48,974 nucleotides of DNA from NCBI GenBank assembly GCA_945878405.1, contig CAMCTJ010000014.1, forward strand, positions 1 to 48,974, given 5' to 3'. The stretch is from Bdellovibrio sp. ZAP7 (GTDB lineage Bacteria > Bdellovibrionota > FAC87 > UBA2466). The position numbers and the translations under genes are program-made. Below the pieces are notes generated by a model. The model did no database searches, had not been told where the DNA came from, and worked only from the letters and a program-made list of their open reading frames with translations. Below are positions 27,425 to 36,801 of the stretch, in pieces (position 1 is the first letter of the stretch; every line of letters begins with the position of its first letter).

Positions 27425-28371
27425 ATACCATCAGCTTCCACGAGCGAGTGATGCTAGTTGGCGATGACCTCATGAGCCAGCTATTACATATAGCTCGAAA
27501 GGCAGCAGCATCAGATGCCACGGTTTTGGTCTGCGGAGAGAGCGGAACGGGCAAAGAGTTGATTGCTCGATATATTCATGAAATGGGTAATCGTAAAGAT
27601 AAGGCCTTTCTCAGTATCAACTGTGCTGCGATTCCCGAAGGCCTGATGGAAGCTGAATTATTTGGTTATGAAAAAGGGGCCTTCACCGGAGCTTGGGTTC
27701 AGCGTATTGGAAAATTTGAGCGCGCAGTTGGGGGGACACTTTTATTAGATGAAGTTACCGAAATGCCCTTGGCTCTCCAGGCCAAACTACTCAGGGTGAT
27801 TCAAGAGGGTGAAATAGATAGATTGGGTGGTAAAGAAACAATCCGAATCAACACCCGGTTGATTGCGACCTCAAACAAAGAGCCCTTGCAACTGATTCAA
27901 GCGGGTCGTTTCCGCGAGGACTTATTTTATCGATTGAATGTTTTAAGAATTGATTGTCCTCCTCTTCGTGGCAGAAAAGAGGCCATTCAAAACTTAGCAA
28001 GCTTCTTTGTTGGGACCCTTCAGGAAAAATATTCAAAGAACAAAGTCAGACTCAGTAGAAGTGCTCAAGAATTATTAACCAACCATAGTTGGCCAGGAAA
28101 TATTCGAGAGCTCGGTAATGTCATTGAAAGAGCAGTTCTTCTTTCAGAAAGCGAAGAGATTCAGAGCGATGAAATCGCCCAGTTATTGATTTCACCAAAA
28201 AGATTTGATGACGTGATTCAGTGCGATCAATCACTTGCTGGCATTGAGCAAAACCATATCGAGCGCACTCTGCAATTAACACAAGGAAATAAAACTGAAG
28301 CCGCCCGAAAATTGGGAATTAGCGTTAGAACTTTACGAAACAAACTGAAGCAGTATCAGGATGTAGCCTGA
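27421..28371 (+). CDS. Receiver-less sigma-54 activator (AAA+ plus Fis HTH)
   Basis: 316 residues from ATG 27421, overlapping the TPR stop as ATGA. A longer frame reading back into that gene is unlikely. There is no N-terminal sensory domain: the AAA+ module begins within 20 residues. It contains Walker [15 protein letters not shown] loop, [10 protein letters not shown] (Walker B), and the arginine-finger region [15 protein letters not shown] Fis-type HTH follows ([20 protein letters not shown]). It is probably active when made, so control would be through its own expression. It lies immediately upstream of the sigma-54 promoter for flgB, making it the prime candidate activator of the flagellar operon. 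Confidence 0.88.
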   Translation: MNTISFHERVMLVGDDLMSQLLHIARKAAASDATVLVCGESGTGKELIARYIHEMGNRKDKAFLSINCAAIPEGLMEAELFGYEKGAFTGAWVQRIGKFERAVGGTLLLDEVTEMPLALQAKLLRVIQEGEIDRLGGKETIRINTRLIATSNKEPLQLIQAGRFREDLFYRLNVLRIDCPPLRGRKEAIQNLASFFVGTLQEKYSKNKVRLSRSAQELLTNHSWPGNIRELGNVIERAVLLSESEEIQSDEIAQLLISPKRFDDVIQCDQSLAGIEQNHIERTLQLTQGNKTEAARKLGISVRTLRNKLKQYQDVA

Positions 28372-28443
28372 ATAAAATTTCCGTTGAGCAGGAAAAAAAT
28401 TCCCTGTTTTTGGGGGGAAGAGAGATTTTTGTGCGGAAAAAGG

Positions 28444-28460
28444 TTGGCCTGTAGATTGCT
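28444..28460 (+). promoter_or_regulatory. Sigma-54 promoter of the flagellar operon
   Basis: TTGGCCTGTAGATTGCT has GG at 28446-28447 and GC at 28458-28459 with exactly 10 bases between. It matches seven of the eight core bases GGCA-N6-TTGC. Transcription would start near 28471, about 36 bases before the flgB ATG. The position, in the gap between a sigma-54 activator gene and flgB, supports function. Confidence 0.75.
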
Positions 28461-28506
28461 TATCTAAAGTTATCGGCATTTCCATAAAAAAACTTTAAGA
28501 CTTTTT

Positions 28507-28884
28507 ATGACACTATTCGACAAAACCATCGATACGTTATCAAAGTCACTTGATCTCCATCTGCTCCGCCAGTCAGTGATCAGCGATAACATTGCAAATG
28601 CTGAAACTCCTGGTTTCAAAGCTCGAAAAGTAGAGTTTGAATCTGAGCTGCAAAGAGCAGTCGAAGCCAATGAAACGGGTGCTATGGGGCCTGAAGTTCT
28701 TGGCGTCGAGGCAAATGTCGTTCAAGACCCGCATTCCGAAATGGGACAAGATTTAAATACTGTGGATATGGATAGAGAAATGGCCGCAATGACCAAGAAT
28801 GAAGTCCAATATTCGGCCAATACCCAAATGATTAATAAAAAGTTCTTCTTCCTAAAATATGCCATTGGGGAGGGTCGTAACTAA
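28507..28884 (+). CDS. flgB: Flagellar basal-body proximal rod protein FlgB
   Basis: 125 residues, usual length. The N terminus carries the rod signature (LHLLRQSVISDNIANAETPGFKAR), with the conserved ANAETPG turn, and the C terminus NTVDMDREMAAMTKNEVQYS is equally typical. FlgB forms part of the proximal rod crossing the periplasm and is exported by the flagellar type III system. First gene of the operon. No good Shine-Dalgarno is seen. The stop overlaps the flgC start by one base. Confidence 0.95.
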   Translation: MTLFDKTIDTLSKSLDLHLLRQSVISDNIANAETPGFKARKVEFESELQRAVEANETGAMGPEVLGVEANVVQDPHSEMGQDLNTVDMDREMAAMTKNEVQYSANTQMINKKFFFLKYAIGEGRN

Positions 28885-29327
28885 TGTCTGATTTTTTCAA
28901 ATCGATTGATGTAAATGCTTCTGCTCTGAGCGCCGAGCGAATGCGAATGAATACTACCTCGAGCAATTTGGCCAACGCCCAGACGACTCGTACTCCCGAA
29001 GGGGGGCCCTATCGTCGGAAAGACGTAGTCTTCGAAGCTGAAACAACTCGAGATTTTGCTTCTGAGTTAGCGGGTCAAATGAAAGAAGTTCCCTTACATC
29101 GAGTGAAAGTTTCAGATGTGGTATCAGATCCGAATCCTCCTAAGCTGGTTTATCAACCGGGACACCCAGATGCAAACCCTGAAGGGTTTGTCGCTTATCC
29201 AAATATCAACACCATGGAAGAAATGGTGAATCTGATCACAGCTAGTCGAACTTACGAGGCCAATGTGACCTCCATAAATGTAGCGAAAGGCATGATGAAT
29301 AAGGCACTTGAAATCGGGAGAAAATAA
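28884..29327 (+). CDS. flgC: Flagellar basal-body rod protein FlgC
   Basis: 147 residues. The N-terminal rod motif is ALSAERMRMNTTSSNLANAQ, and the C-terminal motif is MVNLITASRTYEANVTSINV. GHPDANPEGFVAYPNIN is a FlgC hallmark. It is a proximal rod subunit together with FlgB. The start overlaps the flgB stop. Confidence 0.96.
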   Translation: MSDFFKSIDVNASALSAERMRMNTTSSNLANAQTTRTPEGGPYRRKDVVFEAETTRDFASELAGQMKEVPLHRVKVSDVVSDPNPPKLVYQPGHPDANPEGFVAYPNINTMEEMVNLITASRTYEANVTSINVAKGMMNKALEIGRK

Positions 29328-29330
29328 TCC

Positions 29331-29642
29331 ATGAATATTTCATCTATTAGTCCACAACTCATTCCCAATGAACCAGCGATAAATACTGCTGCCTCAGCTC
29401 TTCAGTCATCTGATAACAAAGCTGAGGGCTTCTCCGAATTTCTCAGTCGGTCTCTGGATGAAGTAAATCAACTGCTCGGTTCTGCTGACAAAAGTGCTAA
29501 AGATTTAGCAGTTGGAAAATCAGAAAATCTTCATGACGCTATGATCACGATGGAAAAAGCTGAGACGGCATTTAAGCTCTTGGTCCAAGTACGAAATAAA
29601 GTGATAGATGCCTATCAAGAAGTGATGAGAATGCAGGTCTGA
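29331..29642 (+). CDS. fliE: Flagellar hook-basal body protein FliE
   Basis: 103 residues, typical for FliE. The C terminus has the conserved pattern LHDAMITMEKAETAFKLLVQ followed by VRNKVIDAYQEVMRMQV. FliE links the MS ring (FliF) to the proximal rod and is needed early in export. It lies between flgC and fliF as in many flagellar operons. Confidence 0.94.
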   Translation: MNISSISPQLIPNEPAINTAASALQSSDNKAEGFSEFLSRSLDEVNQLLGSADKSAKDLAVGKSENLHDAMITMEKAETAFKLLVQVRNKVIDAYQEVMRMQV

Positions 29643-29664
29643 TAATTTTCGCTTTGGATAATTT

Positions 29665-31422
29665 ATGAACGAAACCCTTACTCGATTATTTGAGTCGGCA
29701 AAGACATACTTCAATGGTCTGCCGAAACAAAAAAAGATTCTTTACATAGCCTCTGCCGCCTTTGTTGTGGTTGGGCTAACCACGATGGTGAGTCTTTTGA
29801 AACGAGATCCTCTGCAGGTCTTGTATTCGGACCTGCGTCCAGAAGAGTCTAAAAATGTTGCTAAGAGACTGAGCGAGCAAAATATCAGCTATCAAGTAAA
29901 TGAGGATAATTCGACGGTCCTTGTTCCTGCGAGCCAGGTTTATAAGGCCCGAATGGAACTCGCCAAAGAAGGACTACCGGGACAGGATCTTGTGGGATTT
30001 GAGAAGTTTGATAACTCCACGATCGGAATGTCTAGTTACGTTCAGAGAATTCAATATGTCAGAGCTGTTCAAGGCGAACTGACTCGCTCGATACAACGAC
30101 TCGCCTCAGTGAAAACGGCGCGGGTTCACATCAGCGTCCCCCCCAAGAAGACCTTTCTCGAAGAAGAAGATCCCCCAAAGGCTTCCGTAGTTCTTGAATT
30201 GAGAAACGGGATGACCCCATCGAAACAAGAGACGACTGGTATCGCGCACTTGGTTGCTAGTGCCGTTGAAGGACTCAAAGTTAACCAGATTACGATAGTA
30301 GACACCAAGGGAAATTTCCTGCATCGGCCAGAAGACACAAGTACTCCTGCGATACCTACTGCTCTTCTCGAAATGCAGCGTTCAATTGAATCTGAGTACG
30401 AAAGACGCGTGGAGGAAATGTTAACTCCAGTGGTTGGCTTTGGAAAAGTGAGAGCTAAAGTAACAGCTGAAATCGATCCTTCTCGAGTAAACACCACCGA
30501 AGAAACCTTTGACCCAGAAAAAGTGGTTGCACGAACCATTACCAAAACCGACGAAAGCAACGTTGGGTCTAGACCCAATCCCATGGGCATCCCCGGAAGT
30601 CGCTCTAATCTGCCAGGGACAGAGACCAATAATCCGCAAGTCCCCATGGCCACAAGCACCAATGAAAAGAACACAAGTAACGCTAACTATGCTGTTCCCA
30701 GAAAAATTCAAGTTGTAGATAAGCCCAGTGGTTCTATCAAGAGAATGACGGTCGCTGTGGTAGTTGATGGCTACTATACAAAAGCGCCTAACGCGACGAC
30801 AGAGACTTTTGCCCCAAGGACCGAGGACGAGCTTCGCCGAATACAGGACCTAGTTGCCAATGCTGTGGGTTTTGATGCCCAAAGGCGAGATAGTATCACA
30901 GTTAGTTCAATGCCCTTTAACAACACAGAGTTAAATGTGCCCGAGGCGGAACCGGCTCCCGGAATTAGTCTGCAAAACTTAAAAATGCCTTTGATTCGTA
31001 ATGGTCTGATAGCTCTTGTACTCATGAGCTTCATGTTCATGGTCCTAAGACCCTTCTTGAAGTGGATAACCGGCGCAGATGAGAAGAGAAAGCTAGCAGA
31101 AGAAGAACTAACAACCATTCCCAGAACTGTCGAGGAACTGGAAGCTGCGGTGCAAGCGTCCGCAGAAGGGTCTGTTTCAGCCAGCGAAGCTATCGAAGAT
31201 GCACTCAGCAATAGGGGTCTAGTCGCCCAAATGGAAAAGAACGATGAAGAAAACAATGTAATTCGAGATATTTTCTCTGAAACGGAATCCAAGAAAGAGG
31301 AAAAGCGTCTGAAGAATCTCATCATGGAACAGCTCGAGAAATCACCAAAGAAGGGTGTCCGTATCATTCAGGAATGGATCGAGGAAGATGCCGAGCGGAA
31401 AGCTGAAGGGATTGCAGCATGA
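29665..31422 (+). CDS. fliF: Flagellar MS-ring protein FliF
   Basis: 585 residues. The first membrane helix (ILYIASAAFVVVGLTTMVSL) is followed by ring-building motifs including LYSDLRPEES, GLPGQDLVGFEKFD, YVQRIQYVRAVQGELTRSI and RVHISVPP. A large periplasmic region with a Pro/Asn/Thr-rich loop ends in a second helix (LIALVLMSFMFMVLRPFLKW). The cytoplasmic C-terminal tail is the FliG-binding part. FliF makes the MS ring in the inner membrane, the base of the motor. Its stop overlaps the fliG start (ATGA). Confidence 0.96.
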   Translation: MNETLTRLFESAKTYFNGLPKQKKILYIASAAFVVVGLTTMVSLLKRDPLQVLYSDLRPEESKNVAKRLSEQNISYQVNEDNSTVLVPASQVYKARMELAKEGLPGQDLVGFEKFDNSTIGMSSYVQRIQYVRAVQGELTRSIQRLASVKTARVHISVPPKKTFLEEEDPPKASVVLELRNGMTPSKQETTGIAHLVASAVEGLKVNQITIVDTKGNFLHRPEDTSTPAIPTALLEMQRSIESEYERRVEEMLTPVVGFGKVRAKVTAEIDPSRVNTTEETFDPEKVVARTITKTDESNVGSRPNPMGIPGSRSNLPGTETNNPQVPMATSTNEKNTSNANYAVPRKIQVVDKPSGSIKRMTVAVVVDGYYTKAPNATTETFAPRTEDELRRIQDLVANAVGFDAQRRDSITVSSMPFNNTELNVPEAEPAPGISLQNLKMPLIRNGLIALVLMSFMFMVLRPFLKWITGADEKRKLAEEELTTIPRTVEELEAAVQASAEGSVSASEAIEDALSNRGLVAQMEKNDEENNVIRDIFSETESKKEEKRLKNLIMEQLEKSPKKGVRIIQEWIEEDAERKAEGIAA

Positions 31423-32444
31423 AGACAATTACCACAAGTCAACTTACCGGAATTGAAAAAATTGCGATCCTCATGAATGTACTTGGTAAAGATCGTTCTG
31501 GAGAACTTCTAAAAGAATTGAAAGACACGGAGGTTCGAAGGCTTCTGAAGGTTATGGGCAGTATGAAAAAGGCCCCAATCGCGCTCATCAATGAAGTTCT
31601 AAAAGAATATCTGTTTAAGCTCAATGAATCCGAAGAAATCATTTTCGAAGAAAACCTATCCGAACCGGAATTAATTTCGCAGCTTTTAGGTCCGGAACGT
31701 GCGAAATCAATTTTTGGTGCAGGGAGTTCGGCAGTTAACTTAGTAGAACGAAAAAGTCTGACTTGCCTGGAAAATATCGACTTAAAAACTCTCGCAGAAT
31801 TTCTGGTCGATGAGCACCCTCAAACGATTGCGTTAATTATCGCTCACATGGATACAGATAAGCAGATTCAAATGATTAAAACCCTGCCGGACAATCTTCG
31901 CCCTGAAATTATCACTCGTATGGCAACTTTGGAATATATCTCTCCAGAAAAAATTGATGAACTTGATGAAGTTCTCAAGCGAGACTTGGGTGGAAAAGCT
32001 GCAGGAAGCCGAAATCAATTTGGTGGGGTTCCGGTAATTGCAGAGCTTATTAATAACCTCGATAAAAGAACCATGACGTCGCTCATGACTCGACTAGAGG
32101 ACAAAGATCCCATTCTTGCAGTCGAAATCAAGCAGTATATTTTCAGCTTTACTGATCTTATTAAAATCGATCAAAGAGGTCTCCAGCAGATTTTGAGAGA
32201 TGTTCCCAACCAGACTCTTCTCTTGGCGTTAAAAAATGCCCCTGAAGAACTGAGGGAAAAACTCTATGAAGCGATGTCCGAACGAGCCTCTGCCATGTTG
32301 AAGGATGATTTGTCCGCACTGGGACCTCAAAAGGTTAGCGACGTAGAAAAAGCCCAGAAAGATATTGTGGCGGTGGTAAAACGCCTAGAAAAAGAAGGGA
32401 AAATAATCATTGGCGCTGGTGAAGAGTCAGATATGGTCGCCTGA
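31419..32444 (+). CDS. fliG: Flagellar motor switch protein FliG
   Basis: 341 residues. The middle domain includes EHPQTIALIIAHMDTDKQIQ (the EHPQ motif), and the C-terminal charged torque helix is near LLLALKNAPEELREKLYEAM. FliG binds the MS ring, FliM and the stator, turning ion flow into rotation. The start overlaps fliF, and the fliH frame begins inside its last codons. Confidence 0.96.
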   Translation: MKTITTSQLTGIEKIAILMNVLGKDRSGELLKELKDTEVRRLLKVMGSMKKAPIALINEVLKEYLFKLNESEEIIFEENLSEPELISQLLGPERAKSIFGAGSSAVNLVERKSLTCLENIDLKTLAEFLVDEHPQTIALIIAHMDTDKQIQMIKTLPDNLRPEIITRMATLEYISPEKIDELDEVLKRDLGGKAAGSRNQFGGVPVIAELINNLDKRTMTSLMTRLEDKDPILAVEIKQYIFSFTDLIKIDQRGLQQILRDVPNQTLLLALKNAPEELREKLYEAMSERASAMLKDDLSALGPQKVSDVEKAQKDIVAVVKRLEKEGKIIIGAGEESDMVA

Positions 32445-33189
32445 TCAGATTGATACGTGCGGTGGATTTCAGCTTTTCGGAAACTCCGATTTGCTTGGTC
32501 GCTCCCCCGATTCGGGATCAGGATTTCAGGTTTCTCCGGAATACCTGCGGGATTTGATGGTCGATCCTCACGTAAAGAAGCACGTGGAATCGATTGTTGA
32601 AGAACGTACGAAAAGGGCTTTGCTCAAAATATTACATAAATACGATTGGGTGGGGCAGATGACGATGGGCTCCGAAGAGCTTGAAACCTGTTCTCTGCCC
32701 GAGCTCGAGTCGCAATTGCAACGCTTGGAAGCTGGTTTAGCAGAACGCTGGAAAAAAGAGCTGGATGATACCGAAATGAGAAAGTCCGCAAGTGAAAAAG
32801 CTTGGGAAAAAATTCTCGATGAATGGACTTGTCGACGGGAGTCTTTGCTGAGAGCACACGAAAAAGAATGGTGCAAAACCCTGGGGTACATCATTCAGAA
32901 GGTTCATTTGAAGAACTCTCAAAAAACTCTTTCCGACATTGAGAGATGGTTGAATCAAAACATGTCTGAGTTCCTCGAAAAGGAACGAGTGATTATTTAT
33001 CTTAGTCACCAGGATTACGAATTATTGAAAACCGAAGGTGGCGAAAGTTCTTCGACTAGGAAGTGGTCCTTGATGGAGGACCCTCAGCTGGAGATTGGTC
33101 AAATTCGATTTGAGGTTGGCAATGCGGGAGTCATTTTTGATGAGAAGAAGAACTTGGAAAGAGTTCTTGGGTGGATTGAAACCGAATGA
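32410..33189 (+). CDS. fliH: Flagellar export apparatus protein FliH
   Basis: About 259 residues, identified partly by position between fliG and fliI. The central part is a long charged helix (ESQLQRLEAGLAERWKKELD and following). The C-terminal domain has the FliH/HrpE pattern, with RVIIYLSHQDYELL, MEDPQLEIGQIRFEV and GNAGVIFDEKKNLERVLGWI. FliH holds the FliI ATPase at the export gate. No ATG is available near the start: TTG 32410 has GAAGGGA about 9 bases upstream, and GTG 32419 is an alternative. Both lie inside fliG, so the genes overlap by 26 to 35 bases. Confidence 0.85.
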   Translation: MALVKSQIWSPDQIDTCGGFQLFGNSDLLGRSPDSGSGFQVSPEYLRDLMVDPHVKKHVESIVEERTKRALLKILHKYDWVGQMTMGSEELETCSLPELESQLQRLEAGLAERWKKELDDTEMRKSASEKAWEKILDEWTCRRESLLRAHEKEWCKTLGYIIQKVHLKNSQKTLSDIERWLNQNMSEFLEKERVIIYLSHQDYELLKTEGGESSSTRKWSLMEDPQLEIGQIRFEVGNAGVIFDEKKNLERVLGWIETE

Positions 33190-34490
33190 TGAACTTTGAT
33201 TCAATTTGTGAAGGGATTCGAAACGAGTCTTTCCTTCAGTATTGTGGGCGAGTCACTAAAGTGAGGCGTGACTCCATTCGTGTATTTATTCCGAATGCCA
33301 AAGTAGGGTCGATGTGCATTGCGCACAGTAGAAAACATCGAATTCCATTAGAAATTGTAAGCTTAGATCCGGCAGGCCACACGGCTATGCCACTCGACGA
33401 CCTCTCAGCCCTCCAATTAGGAGATCTTGTCACCTTAGAGGAGGACCAAGCGGTCATACCAGTAGGGCCACAACTTCTGGGGCAGGTGGTTGATTCCCTA
33501 TGTATGCCTCTGGAGGGCCAGAAACCGTTAAATTTGAGGGAACAAATCCCCCTGTATGGATCTTACTTAAATCCCATGGAGCGAACGATCATCCGGGAAC
33601 CCCTGGACTTGGGGATTCGAAGTGTCAATGCCTGTCTGAGTTGTGGACGTGGGCAAAGAGCTGGAATTTTTGCAGGCTCAGGCGTTGGAAAGAGCGTCTT
33701 GCTGGGAATGATGGCTCGCTATACCTCAGCCGATGTAGTTGTTGTGGGTCTCATTGGGGAACGCGGAAAAGAGGTTCGAGAGTTTATTGAGCACGATCTC
33801 GGTGAAGAGGGTCGAAGAAAGAGCGTCATTGTCGTCGAAACGGCCGAGAAATCCCCCATCCGCAGAGCTCGCGGTGCTTACGTCTCCACGGCTATCGCCG
33901 AATATTTTCGTAAACAGGGAAAGCAAGTCCTCTTGCTCATGGATTCCTTAACCCGATTTGCTATGGCTCAAAGAGAAATCGGTATGGCTGCTGGTGAACC
34001 TCCAACCAGTAAAGGTTACACCCCCAGTGTATTCTCTGGAATTTCCAGGTTGGTAGAGCGTGCCGGTAACTTTGGACCTCAGGGAAGTATTACAGGACTC
34101 TATACCGTTTTAGTTGAAGGAGACGATCTAGAGGATCCGGTTGCGGATAGTGCTCGCTCACTTTTGGATGGTCACTTGGTTCTTTCACGAAGGATTGCGA
34201 ATAAAGGACAGTACCCTGCGATTGATGTTCTACAAAGTGTAAGCCGAGTGATGGATCAGGTGACTGAGAAAAGTCATAGCCAAGAAGCTAGACGGCTAAA
34301 ACAAATCCTTTCTCGATATCAGGACAATGAAGATGCTATCAATCTGGGACTTTATATCCGTGGAAGCGATCTCGCAATTGACGAAGCCATTGAAAAAGAA
34401 CCACAAATTCGTGAGTTTTTGATGCAGTCAAGAGAAGAGAGCGCCTCTTTTTACGAGTCGAAAACTAAACTGCACGAGCTCTTAAAATGA
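33186..34490 (+). CDS. fliI: Flagellum-specific ATP synthase FliI
   Basis: 434 residues. Walker A is GIFAGSGVGKSVLLG near 164, and Walker B is VLLLMDSLTRFAMAQREIG. Other marks of the family are GERGKEVREFIEHDLG, AGEPPTSKGYTPSVFS and the type III-specific GSITGLYTVLVEGDD. It is the hexameric ATPase that helps unfold and feed rod, hook and filament proteins to the export gate. The start overlaps the fliH stop and the stop overlaps fliJ. Confidence 0.96.
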   Translation: MMNFDSICEGIRNESFLQYCGRVTKVRRDSIRVFIPNAKVGSMCIAHSRKHRIPLEIVSLDPAGHTAMPLDDLSALQLGDLVTLEEDQAVIPVGPQLLGQVVDSLCMPLEGQKPLNLREQIPLYGSYLNPMERTIIREPLDLGIRSVNACLSCGRGQRAGIFAGSGVGKSVLLGMMARYTSADVVVVGLIGERGKEVREFIEHDLGEEGRRKSVIVVETAEKSPIRRARGAYVSTAIAEYFRKQGKQVLLLMDSLTRFAMAQREIGMAAGEPPTSKGYTPSVFSGISRLVERAGNFGPQGSITGLYTVLVEGDDLEDPVADSARSLLDGHLVLSRRIANKGQYPAIDVLQSVSRVMDQVTEKSHSQEARRLKQILSRYQDNEDAINLGLYIRGSDLAIDEAIEKEPQIREFLMQSREESASFYESKTKLHELLK

Positions 34491-34921
34491 AGTTTAAATT
34501 TCGATTAGAGAAGGCATCACGATTTTTTGATCAGCGGGAAATGGCAAAAAAGCTTGAGCTGGCAAATGTGATGGCCCAACTGAATCGATTGAAAATGGAA
34601 CTGCAAAAATTCGAAAATGAAAATCGAGAAGTTTTTAACCAAAACAGTAGAGTCCAGACAGTAGCAGCTCCTTGGATCAAAGTGTGGATGGATCGCGTTG
34701 AAGCAAATTTAGCTGATATTAAACGGGTCCAAACGGAAATTGAATCGGTACTTGAAATAGTCGAAATTAAGAAAATGGAACTGTCAGCCATCTCAAAAAG
34801 GAAAAAGGCCTTAGAAAAAGTTAAGGATAAAAGATTGGCTGAGTTCAAAATTCAGAAATCAAGAGCCGAGCAAAAAAAGCTGGATGAGAATTATCAGATT
34901 TTGGAGCTAACAAAAGAATGA
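34487..34921 (+). CDS. fliJ: Flagellar export protein FliJ
   Basis: 144 residues, all helical coiled coil, beginning MKFKFRLEKASRFFDQREMA, the usual FliJ N terminus. FliJ sits in the centre of the FliI ring, like the gamma subunit of F1 ATPase, and couples ATP use with the export gate. The sequence is poorly conserved in general. Position after fliI and the N terminus carry the identification. Confidence 0.88.
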   Translation: MKFKFRLEKASRFFDQREMAKKLELANVMAQLNRLKMELQKFENENREVFNQNSRVQTVAAPWIKVWMDRVEANLADIKRVQTEIESVLEIVEIKKMELSAISKRKKALEKVKDKRLAEFKIQKSRAEQKKLDENYQILELTKE

Positions 34922-35517
34922 AGAGACATTCTTACAGAAAAGCATCAATGACGGCACTCTTTTTTGTGGCTCTGACTTGTGCTCAGATTGTGTTGGCTAC
35001 GGAATCAAAGATTACCAGTCTAGAAGATCGAGAGAAAAAGTTGCAAGAGCGCGAGCAAGCTGTTCAGGACCAGATGGCTCGGCACGAGAAGATGATTCAA
35101 GACTTAAAATCCTCACTCTCCAAGGAAAAAAGCTCCGGTGAAGAGAAAATGCGAAGTCAAGAAGCAGCTTGGAAGAAGAAACTTCAGGAAATGGAAAAGG
35201 AGCTCAAGCTGAAAAGCGAGGAGTTAGATGTCTCCAGAGAAAGACAATTAGCCAGTTTTCTCGGAATTTACGAGAAAATGGAGCCAAAACAGGCTGCTAA
35301 AGTTCTGGAAAGCATGGATTTGAAGCTAGCTACGCAGATCATTACTCAAATGAAGCCCCAAAAAGCAGCAGAAGTAATGGCTAAAATGAGCTCTGAACGG
35401 GCGAAACTGATTACAGAATCTGGCTTTGCAAAAGCCAAGAAAACGAATTCTCAGAAGGTCAATGAAGGTACGGAGAATAGTCCGATCGCTCCCATCGGAG
35501 AACCGGAAAAAAACTAA
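34918..35517 (+). CDS. motE: MotE-like flagellar motor protein (MgtE-N domain)
   Basis: 199 residues. An N-terminal hydrophobic segment (MTALFFVALTCAQIVLAT), signal or anchor, is followed by a long coiled coil (about 35-105). The C-terminal MgtE-N-like domain has FLGIYEKMEPKQAAKVLESM and TQIITQMKPQKAAEVMAKMS. This architecture is that of MotE-type proteins encoded in flagellar operons, which act in the periplasm on stator assembly (chaperone for MotC in Sinorhizobium). Overlaps fliJ by 4 bases. Confidence 0.8.
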   Translation: MKRHSYRKASMTALFFVALTCAQIVLATESKITSLEDREKKLQEREQAVQDQMARHEKMIQDLKSSLSKEKSSGEEKMRSQEAAWKKKLQEMEKELKLKSEELDVSRERQLASFLGIYEKMEPKQAAKVLESMDLKLATQIITQMKPQKAAEVMAKMSSERAKLITESGFAKAKKTNSQKVNEGTENSPIAPIGEPEKN

Positions 35518-35535
35518 AGAAAGGAGGTGTAAACA

Positions 35536-36792
35536 ATGATCAATCAGATCCCTATAGGACGAGTTAATTCCTCTTCCATTTCGCTGCTGGGTGGCGATTC
35601 ATTAGGAATGTCGGAGACAGGAGAGTTTGATTTTCTAAACTATCTCTTGGGCCTCCAGACCGATTCGACAGTCGCTGACATCGAAATGGAAAATGTGGAT
35701 TTGAACCAGCTAAATGGTTCAAAAAACCTCACGGACGCTGATCAAGCTCTTTTGGAGGTCTTTGATAAAAAGGATCAAGCCAAGAATTCTCTGCTTCAAA
35801 TGCAGGCATTTGCTGGTTCTCCTTTGATATCTCCTCAGCAGCCTCAAATTGAGGCGTCGCTTCCATTGGAAGGAAGTGGCCAAGCTGATTGGACCTCCGT
35901 ACAGAGCCTGAGAGGCAATCAGAACTCGAAAACTAAGCCTGACAGTGGTTTCCAGGATTTGGAAGATCCACTCGCAAAGGTAGCTTTCGAAGCTGCCATG
36001 AAAACTCAGACTCAACAGTCTGAGAAGAGCGAAGTTGGAAATTCCAAACTTGCCCAGCCAGGCATTCTCCAACAGCGGGGAAAACAGGTTCAGGCATTTA
36101 ATTTCCTGAACAAGGATGTTTCCCGCAGTTACGAGAGCGTTTCTACTACGGACAAGCTTCCGCTAGAGAAAGCTAGTTTCGAGTCTCTTCCGATTGAGGG
36201 GGCCGATAAGCCCAAAAAGAAATCCACAGAACCTCTGGAATTTGGGTTTGCTGATTCGGGTCTAGATACTTCAAATAAATTGGATTCAATCCAACCAAAA
36301 GAAGTTCAAAACAATCGAATTAGTCATGTACCCGTTCCAGAAGTATTTCACAAAGTGGAATCAATGGTACATCAAGGTGGCGGAAAAATGACTCTTGTGC
36401 TCTCTCCCCCAGAGTTGGGCCAAGTGGAGATCCACGTGAGCACGAAAGGCAAAAACGTCGAAGTTTCTGTGAAGTCAGATAATGATTTTGCAAAAATGGC
36501 GATCGAAAGCCAAGTAGCCGACTTACAGCAATCTCTGCAGAGTCAGGATTTGAACCTTGCTAAAATCGAGGTTCATGTCAGCCGCGAGATGGACCCCTCC
36601 TTTTTAGAGAACCAGTACGCTGGTTTTTCTAGACAAGGAAATTTCGACCAGCAATCGGAAGGCTATCGCCAGGAAGGTTCCTCAAGAGCCCCCTGGAAGA
36701 TGGAGACTACGGAAATAAGCCGACAGCCACTCATTAATACCAATCGAGCAAGTGCTCGTTGGAGTGACAGTCGTGTTGATATCCGTATCTAA
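35536..36792 (+). CDS. fliK: Flagellar hook-length control protein FliK
   Basis: 418 residues. The N-terminal two thirds are Ser/Gln/Lys-rich and not conserved, as usual. The C-terminal Flg_hook domain (about 265-355) is clear, with GKMTLVLSPPELGQVEIHVS and VADLQQSLQSQDLNLAKIEV. FliK acts as a ruler and switches export specificity once the hook is finished. Strong Shine-Dalgarno AAGGAGGTG at 35521-35529. Sits just before flgD and flgE. Confidence 0.9.
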   Translation: MINQIPIGRVNSSSISLLGGDSLGMSETGEFDFLNYLLGLQTDSTVADIEMENVDLNQLNGSKNLTDADQALLEVFDKKDQAKNSLLQMQAFAGSPLISPQQPQIEASLPLEGSGQADWTSVQSLRGNQNSKTKPDSGFQDLEDPLAKVAFEAAMKTQTQQSEKSEVGNSKLAQPGILQQRGKQVQAFNFLNKDVSRSYESVSTTDKLPLEKASFESLPIEGADKPKKKSTEPLEFGFADSGLDTSNKLDSIQPKEVQNNRISHVPVPEVFHKVESMVHQGGGKMTLVLSPPELGQVEIHVSTKGKNVEVSVKSDNDFAKMAIESQVADLQQSLQSQDLNLAKIEVHVSREMDPSFLENQYAGFSRQGNFDQQSEGYRQEGSSRAPWKMETTEISRQPLINTNRASARWSDSRVDIRI

Positions 36793-36801
36793 AGGAACTC
36801 T

